Source of the DNA: Sphingomonadaceae bacterium | GTDB taxonomy: Bacteria; Pseudomonadota; Alphaproteobacteria; Sphingomonadales; Sphingomonadaceae | Direction of reading: 5' to 3' | Length of the DNA stretch: 10,290 nt | NCBI GenBank assembly: GCA_009923795.1 | Contig: RFSU01000072.1 | Location: 1 to 10,290 of the forward strand | In this document: piece by piece, positions 6,205 through 10,290 of the stretch | Layout: each line of letters starts with the position of its first letter | Numbering within the stretch: the first letter of the stretch is position 1 | Made by a program: the position numbers and the translations under genes | The notes under the pieces: model-generated | What the model was told of the DNA's origin: nothing | Database searches by the model: none | What the model saw: the letters and a program-made list of their open reading frames with translations, nothing else

Positions 6205-6540
6205 ATGCGGCGACATGTCTTGATCTATGCGGCCATGATGCTGCTTGCGCCGTTTCGGGCAATGGCGGAGGATCAACCTGCGCCAGCTAGCGAGCTTGGC
6301 AAGGTGATCGGCAAGGATGCCGCAGCCCTCATCCTCCTGCTTGGTCCCCCGGTGCAAGACATAAGAGAAGGGTCAGGTCGCAAGCTTCAATTTGCCAACA
6401 CCTCCTGCATTTTCGATGTTTATCTCTATCCGCAAGGCGAAGGCGAGACGCCTATTGCCGTCTATACGGCGGCCCGCGTGCCCGATGGGCGCGATGCCGA
6501 GCGCAACAGCTGCATCACGGCGCTGCGCTGGCGGCGCTAA
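6205..6540 (+). CDS. Small exported protein of unknown function
   Basis: A 111-residue preprotein with a signal peptide: Met-Arg-Arg-His, a hydrophobic core (about 5-16), and an A-M-A cleavage site after residue 21. The mature part begins with EDQPAPASEL, then has a GKDAAALILLLGPPVQDIREGSG segment, LQFANTSCIFDVYLYPQGEG and a final Cys-containing NSCITALRW. The order 'LG.P, then W/Q-Y/F, then C.FDVYLY' recalls small BamE-like or Rhodospirillales periplasmic proteins, but I cannot assign a family. Cys68 and Cys103 could form a disulfide. The ATG at 6205 is chosen because it begins the signal peptide; a TTG at 6169 overlaps the PLD gene's stop codon (TTGA) and could couple translation to it. Its 3' end overlaps the convergent queG by 26 bases. 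Confidence 0.72.
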   Translation: MRRHVLIYAAMMLLAPFRAMAEDQPAPASELGKVIGKDAAALILLLGPPVQDIREGSGRKLQFANTSCIFDVYLYPQGEGETPIAVYTAARVPDGRDAERNSCITALRWRR

Positions 6541-7579
6541 GCTCCTCAAGCGCCCAATGGGCGGCGTCGCGCACCACGTCTGATCCATCATTGATGAGGC
6601 TCTGAAGCACGGGGACCAGGCCGGGGTCACCGCTATTGCCTGCTGCAATCGCGGCATTGCGCACCATCCGGTCGCGCCCAATCCGCTTGATGGGGGAGCC
6701 GGAAAACACCTGCCGGAACGCCGCATCATCCAGCGCCAAAAGATCGGCGAGGCGCGGCGCCACCAATTCTGCACGCGGCGCAAAAGCGCGATTGGCGGCG
6801 GCGGCATCGGCAAATTTATTCCACGGGCACACCGCCAGACAATCATCACAGCCATAGATGCGGTTGCCGATGGCCCGCCGAAACTCATGCGGGATCGGGC
6901 CCTTATGCTCAATGGTGAGATAGGAAATGCACCGCCGCGCATCGAGCCTGTAGGGCGCGATGAATGCGTCGGTTGGGCAAGCGGTGTGGCAGGCAGAACA
7001 GCTGCCGCACGCGTCGGCTGCAGGCGGATCGGCCGGCAGATCGAGCGTCGTATAAATCGCCCCTAAGAACAACCAACTGCCATGATCGCGGCTCACAAGG
7101 TTGCTGTGCTTGCCCTGCCAACCTAGCCCGGCCTCCCCCGCCAGCGGCTTTTCCATGACGGGCGCAGTATCCACAAACACCTTGAGCGCGCAGGGCGATT
7201 GATCGACCATCCAACGCGCCAGCGCCTTCAAAGCCTTTTTCACAATGTCATGATAATCCTGACCCTGCGCATAGACCGAAATGCGGCCCCGATCGCCAAA
7301 CGCCGCCAGCGCCAGTGGATCAACTTTGGGGGCATAGCTCATGCCCAACATGATGGCCGATCGCGCCTCTGGCCAAAGCCGCTGAGGTGCTGCGCGCTGC
7401 GTGGCCCGATCTGCCATCCAGGCCATATCCCCATGCGCCCCGATGGACAGCCAATCGTTCAAAGCCACACTGAAATCATGCCCCGCATGGGTGATCCCAC
7501 AGGCTGCAAAGCCCAGCCGCGCCGCTTCTTCCTTAATTGCAGCAGCTGCGAGTGTTTTGGGTGCGGGTTTTTGCGCCAT
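6515..7579 (-). CDS. queG: Epoxyqueuosine reductase QueG
   Basis: Carries out the last step of queuosine synthesis: reduction of epoxyqueuosine to queuosine at the wobble base of tRNAs for Asp, Asn, His and Tyr, using cobalamin and two [4Fe-4S] clusters. In this 354-residue protein the N-terminal domain holds the catalytic Asp137 in VFVDTAPVMEK, with the GLGWQGKHSN segment at 151-160. The clusters are provided by Cys191, 194, 197 and 201 (CGSCSACHTACP), Cys217, and Cys244, 247 and 251 (GCDDCLAVCPWN). The C-terminus has HEAT/PBS-lyase-like helices (VRNAAIAAGNSGDPGLVPVL and VVRDAAHWALEEL). The ATG at 7579 is preferred on similarity; an in-frame GTG at 7633 would add 18 residues. Only a weak ribosome site precedes either. 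It is a solitary gene, divergent from the P450, with its stop 26 bases inside the neighbouring gene. Confidence 0.95.
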   Translation of the reverse strand: MAQKPAPKTLAAAAIKEEAARLGFAACGITHAGHDFSVALNDWLSIGAHGDMAWMADRATQRAAPQRLWPEARSAIMLGMSYAPKVDPLALAAFGDRGRISVYAQGQDYHDIVKKALKALARWMVDQSPCALKVFVDTAPVMEKPLAGEAGLGWQGKHSNLVSRDHGSWLFLGAIYTTLDLPADPPAADACGSCSACHTACPTDAFIAPYRLDARRCISYLTIEHKGPIPHEFRRAIGNRIYGCDDCLAVCPWNKFADAAAANRAFAPRAELVAPRLADLLALDDAAFRQVFSGSPIKRIGRDRMVRNAAIAAGNSGDPGLVPVLQSLINDGSDVVRDAAHWALEELSAASAAP

Positions 7580-7679
7580 GGGACTTGCTACCACGCCGGG
7601 GGCCAAGAGGAAATGCGCGTGCAATCTCCTCACCTCGGCGCATTTCGGAACGGCTTATCGCACCTACCGCCAAAGGTCA

Positions 7680-7708
7680 TTGACACGAGTGTAAACAGTG
7701 GCACACTG
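7680..7708 (+). promoter_or_regulatory. Candidate promoter with overlapping operator for the P450 gene
   Basis: TTGACA (7680-7685) is a perfect -35; about 17 bases on, ACACTG or CACACT (7702-7708) is a weak -10. The -35 lies inside a 16-bp imperfect palindrome, TTGACAC-GA-GTGTAAA (7680-7695; six of seven arm positions pair), and a second dyad, CAGTG-GCA-CACTG (7696-7708), follows. Palindromes of this shape over a -35 are typical binding sites of TetR-type repressors. The matching regulator is not in the window. Confidence 0.45.
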
Positions 7709-7742
7709 GCACGAAGACTCATAAAAAGAGAGAGGTTCGGTC

Positions 7743-8999
7743 ATGGCAACGGTGCTCAAGGAAACGGCTCAGGATGCAAACCCTTGGGATGTGTCGCGTG
7801 CTGAGCTGTATACGCAGGATGTCTGGCAGGAACCTTTCCGCCAGATGCGCGAAAAATCTCCCATTTATTTCTGCCCAGAATCGAAATTCGGCCCCTATTG
7901 GTCGGTGACGAATTACAAGGCGATCCAGCATATTGAGGCGTTGCCGAAGGTCTTTTCCTCCAGCTGGGAATATGGCGGCATTACCGTTGCCGGCGATGGC
8001 CTCGACCATCTGCAAGAGGGCGACATCCCGATGCCCATGTTCATCGCGATGGACCCGCCGCAGCACACAGCGCAGCGGCGCACGGTTGCGCCTGCTTTTG
8101 GCCCGACAGAGGTAGAGCGGATGCGCGCCGACACCGTCGCGCGCACAGCGGCCGTGCTCGATAGCTTGCCCATCGGTCAGCCCTTTGACTGGGTGGAAAA
8201 GCTGTCGATCGAGTTGACGACGCAGATGCTGGCCATCCTGTTCGATTTCTCTTGGGAAGAGCGCCACAAGCTGACCCGTTGGTCCGATGTTCTGGGCGAT
8301 ATTGAGAGCTTTGATACGCTGGAAAAGCGGCAACACCGCCTTGCCACCGCCTTTGAAATGGGCGCGTCCTTCAAGGAGCTTTGGGATCGCAAGGCCCAAA
8401 ACCCCGGCCAGCATGACCTCATCTCTGTCATGCTTCAATCCGATGCGATGAAGCATATGAGCCATGAGGAATTTATGGGGAACCTCATTCTCCTGATCGT
8501 CGGCGGCAATGACACGACCCGCAATTCCATGACGGCCTTTGCCTATGCCATGGATAAGTTCCCGGAAGAGCGGGCCAAGCTGGAGCAGAATCACAGCCAT
8601 GAGCTGGCCGTGAATGCAATGCATGAACTGATCCGCTGGCAGACGCCGCTGGCGCATATGCGCCGCACGGCAACCGAAGATACCGAGCTGTTCGGCCACC
8701 AAATCAAAAAGCGGGATAAGCTGGCGCTCTGGTATATTTCGGCCAACCGCGATGAAAGCGTCTTCCCCAATGGCGACAAGGTCATTGTCGACCGCGAAAA
8801 TGCCCGTCGGCATTTGTCCTTTGGTTATGGCATTCACCGCTGCGTGGGGGCGCGCGTCGCAGAATTGCAGCTGACAACGCTGATTTCCGAACTGCAAAAG
8901 CGCCGCCTGCGCGTCAATGTGCTGGAAGAGCCAACGCGCGTTCCGGCGAGCTTTGTGCACGGCTATAAGAGCATGATGGTGGAACTCTCCCAATATTGA
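7743..8999 (+). CDS. Cytochrome P450, CYP153-like (alkane/fatty-acid terminal hydroxylase)
   Basis: A soluble class I bacterial P450 of 418 residues, the usual length. The I-helix oxygen-activation motif is GGNDTT (254-259), the K-helix ExxR is Glu295-Leu-Ile-Arg298, and the haem-binding loop is FGYGIHRCVGARVAEL with thiolate Cys367. Features I associate with CYP153A are all present: AMDPPQHTAQRRTVAPAF, FDFSWEERHKLTRWSDVL, LLIVGGNDTTRNSM and HLSFGYGIHRCVGAR. CYP153A enzymes hydroxylate the terminal carbon of medium-chain alkanes or fatty acids, with a ferredoxin and ferredoxin reductase that are normally encoded alongside; neither is here. AGAGG lies 7 bases before the ATG (7731-7735). It ends in a strong terminator and has a palindrome over its -35, so it appears to be a single-gene, regulated unit. 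Assignment to CYP153 is from remembered motifs; the P450 fold itself is certain. Confidence 0.92.
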   Translation: MATVLKETAQDANPWDVSRAELYTQDVWQEPFRQMREKSPIYFCPESKFGPYWSVTNYKAIQHIEALPKVFSSSWEYGGITVAGDGLDHLQEGDIPMPMFIAMDPPQHTAQRRTVAPAFGPTEVERMRADTVARTAAVLDSLPIGQPFDWVEKLSIELTTQMLAILFDFSWEERHKLTRWSDVLGDIESFDTLEKRQHRLATAFEMGASFKELWDRKAQNPGQHDLISVMLQSDAMKHMSHEEFMGNLILLIVGGNDTTRNSMTAFAYAMDKFPEERAKLEQNHSHELAVNAMHELIRWQTPLAHMRRTATEDTELFGHQIKKRDKLALWYISANRDESVFPNGDKVIVDRENARRHLSFGYGIHRCVGARVAELQLTTLISELQKRRLRVNVLEEPTRVPASFVHGYKSMMVELSQY

Positions 9000-9024
9000 G
9001 CCCATCTGAGCGGCTGCGAATACA

Positions 9025-9057
9025 GGCCCGTCTGCACCCCGCAGGCGGGCCTTTTTT
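9025..9057 (+). terminator. Intrinsic terminator after the P450 gene
   Basis: An 11-bp stem (GGCCCGTCTGC at 9025-9035 with GCAGGCGGGCC at 9041-9051, one T-G wobble) with a five-base loop is followed by TTTTTT (9052-9057). It lies 26 bases after the P450 stop and separates it from gyrB. Confidence 0.93.
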
Positions 9058-9129
9058 CATCAGGTGGCCCACCCCAGAAAGGGGTTCGAAAACCATCCCC
9101 AGCGCCCTTATGATTCGGGCCGTTTTTCC

Positions 9130-9158
9130 TTGGGTTACGGCGCGCCTTTCCCTATAGA
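9130..9158 (+). promoter_or_regulatory. Candidate gyrB promoter placed directly at the start codon
   Basis: TATAGA (9153-9158) resembles a -10 box and is preceded after 17 bases by TTGGGT (9130-9135), a partial -35. A start 7 bases after the -10 falls on the A of the gyrB ATG at 9165. There is no Shine-Dalgarno sequence in front of the ATG (the 12 bases before it read TATAGACTGACC), so the message may be leaderless. Confidence 0.4.
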
Positions 9159-9164
9159 CTGACC

Positions 9165-10290
9165 ATGACAGACGAAATCGCAAACATCCCGAATTCCAAC
9201 GACTATGGCGCTGACTCGATCAAGGTTCTCAAAGGCCTTGATGCGGTGCGCAAACGCCCGGGCATGTATATCGGCGATACCGATGATGGCTCAGGCCTGC
9301 ACCATATGGTGTTTGAGGTCTCGGACAATGCGATTGACGAGGCGCTGGCCGGCCATTGCGACCGGGTGATCATCCAACTCAATCCCGATGGGTCGGTCTC
9401 AGTTGAGGATAATGGCCGCGGAATCCCCACCGATATTCACACCGAAGAAGGCGTGTCGGCCGCCGAAGTCATCATGACGCAGCTGCACGCGGGCGGGAAG
9501 TTTGAAAACACGTCCGACGACAATGCCTATAAGGTGTCGGGCGGCCTGCACGGCGTCGGTGTGTCCGTTGTCAACGCGCTGTCGATCCGATTGGATTTGA
9601 CGGTCTGGCGCGATGGGCAAGAGCATTATATGCAGTTTCAGCATGGCGATGCCGTCGCCCCGCTCAAGGTTGTTGGCCCGGCGGGCAATGATGATCGGGG
9701 TCGGCCCAAGCGCGGCACACGCGTGACCTTCCTGCCAAGCCCAGACACGTTCAAAATCACCGAGTTTGACTTTGACAAGCTGGAGCATCGCTTCCGCGAA
9801 TTGGCCTTTTTGAACTCTGGCGTCCGCCTGTTTCTGATCGACGCGCGCCACGCCGAAAAGAAGGAAGTCGAACTTTATTATGAAGGTGGGATTGCCGCCT
9901 TTGTGAAATGGCTGGATCGCGCCAAGGCGCCGCTCTTTCCCGATCCCATTTCTGTTGCCGGGCAACGCGATGGCATTGCCATTGAAGTCGCGCTGGAATG
10001 GAATGACAGCTATTACGAAAATGTTCTTTGCTTCACCAACAACATCCCGCAGCGCGATGGCGGCACGCACTTGGCCGCCTTCCGCGCAGCACTCACCCGC
10101 ACGCTCAATAATTATGCGGAGAAGTCCGGCCTTTTGAAAAAGGAGAAGGTGAGCCTGACGGGCGAGGACATGCGCGAAGGCTTGACCGCCATCGTCTCGG
10201 TCAAGCTGCCCGATCCCAAATTCAGCTCTCAGACCAAAGATAAGCTTGTCTCATCCGAAGTGCGTCAGCCGCTCGAAAGCCTGATGGCGG
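9165..10290 (+). CDS. gyrB: DNA gyrase subunit B GyrB, cut by the window end
   Basis: The ATPase subunit of DNA gyrase, which introduces negative supercoils in the cytoplasm as the A2B2 enzyme. 375 codons are present and open at the right edge, out of about 800-830 for the whole protein; the Toprim metal-binding and GyrA-contact regions lie outside. The GHKL ATPase domain is complete: YGADSIKVLKGLDAVRKRPG at the N-terminus, MYIGDTDDGSGLHHMVFEV with the catalytic Glu51 and Asn55 (EVSDNAIDEA), EDNGRGIP at 81-88, the LHAGGKF lid (108-113) and the Walker-like GGLHGVGVSVVNALS (127-141). The transducer domain follows, with FTNNIPQRDGGTH and the KVSLTGEDMREGLTAIVSVK segment. The sequence is unbroken in frame from 9165. 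It is the conserved chromosomal gene used for identifying species. Confidence 0.98.
   Translation, partial: MTDEIANIPNSNDYGADSIKVLKGLDAVRKRPGMYIGDTDDGSGLHHMVFEVSDNAIDEALAGHCDRVIIQLNPDGSVSVEDNGRGIPTDIHTEEGVSAAEVIMTQLHAGGKFENTSDDNAYKVSGGLHGVGVSVVNALSIRLDLTVWRDGQEHYMQFQHGDAVAPLKVVGPAGNDDRGRPKRGTRVTFLPSPDTFKITEFDFDKLEHRFRELAFLNSGVRLFLIDARHAEKKEVELYYEGGIAAFVKWLDRAKAPLFPDPISVAGQRDGIAIEVALEWNDSYYENVLCFTNNIPQRDGGTHLAAFRAALTRTLNNYAEKSGLLKKEKVSLTGEDMREGLTAIVSVKLPDPKFSSQTKDKLVSSEVRQPLESLMA

Noticed and set aside
7719..9005. A 428-codon open frame antisense to the whole P450 gene.
   Set aside because: It is an exact shadow of the P450 gene; its translation has no recognisable domain, and long antisense frames are expected in GC-rich codon-biased DNA.
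9071..9085. ACCCC-AGAAA-GGGGT hairpin upstream of gyrB.
   Set aside because: Only five base pairs and no U-run; too weak to call a riboregulator or a terminator.
9399..10070. A 223-codon open frame opposite gyrB.
   Set aside because: Antisense shadow of gyrB, which reads unbroken in the other direction.
1..10290. Defence island, phage, transposon or secondary-metabolite cluster.
   Set aside because: All long coding regions are assigned to housekeeping or general metabolic families, or are small exported proteins; no transposase, integrase, nuclease-helicase or toxin-antitoxin pair is seen.

Overview
The window looks like ordinary chromosomal DNA from an alphaproteobacterium, most likely a sphingomonad. 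It is moderately GC-rich. The evidence is the class I PHA synthase sequence, a CYP153-type P450, a small secreted protein resembling the CC_3452 family, the start of gyrB, and a sphingomonad-like omega-subunit tail. The genus is an inference (Sphingorhabdus/Sphingopyxis-like genomes are plausible) and cannot be settled from this sequence alone.

Layout, left to right: a short REP-like dispersed repeat (36-64); phaC, polyhydroxyalkanoate synthase, on the minus strand; divergent from it an alaC-type aminotransferase followed 4 bases later by a hotdog-fold thioesterase (plus); a strong hairpin terminator; a small secreted protein (minus), divergent from an HxlR-type regulator (plus) across an AT-rich promoter region; a shared bidirectional terminator; rpoZ (minus) carrying an apparent one-base frameshift near its 3' end; divergent from it a cardiolipin synthase-like phospholipase D protein and a small exported protein (plus); queG, epoxyqueuosine reductase (minus), whose tail overlaps the preceding gene; a solitary CYP153-like P450 (plus) with a candidate operator and a textbook terminator; and the first 375 codons of gyrB (plus), cut by the window end.

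The genes do not form one pathway. Loose themes are carbon storage and lipid chemistry (PhaC, acyl-CoA thioesterase-like protein, PLD/cardiolipin synthase-like protein, CYP153 alkane or fatty-acid hydroxylase) mixed with core information processing (RpoZ, QueG, GyrB). I see no tRNA or rRNA, no insertion sequence, no CRISPR array, no phage genes and no defence cassette.

I do not find a new multi-gene system here. The observations most worth checking are the rpoZ frameshift that sends its reading frame into its own terminator, the palindrome over the -35 box of the solitary P450 gene, the possibly leaderless gyrB message, and the two divergent or overlapping gene arrangements listed in the findings.
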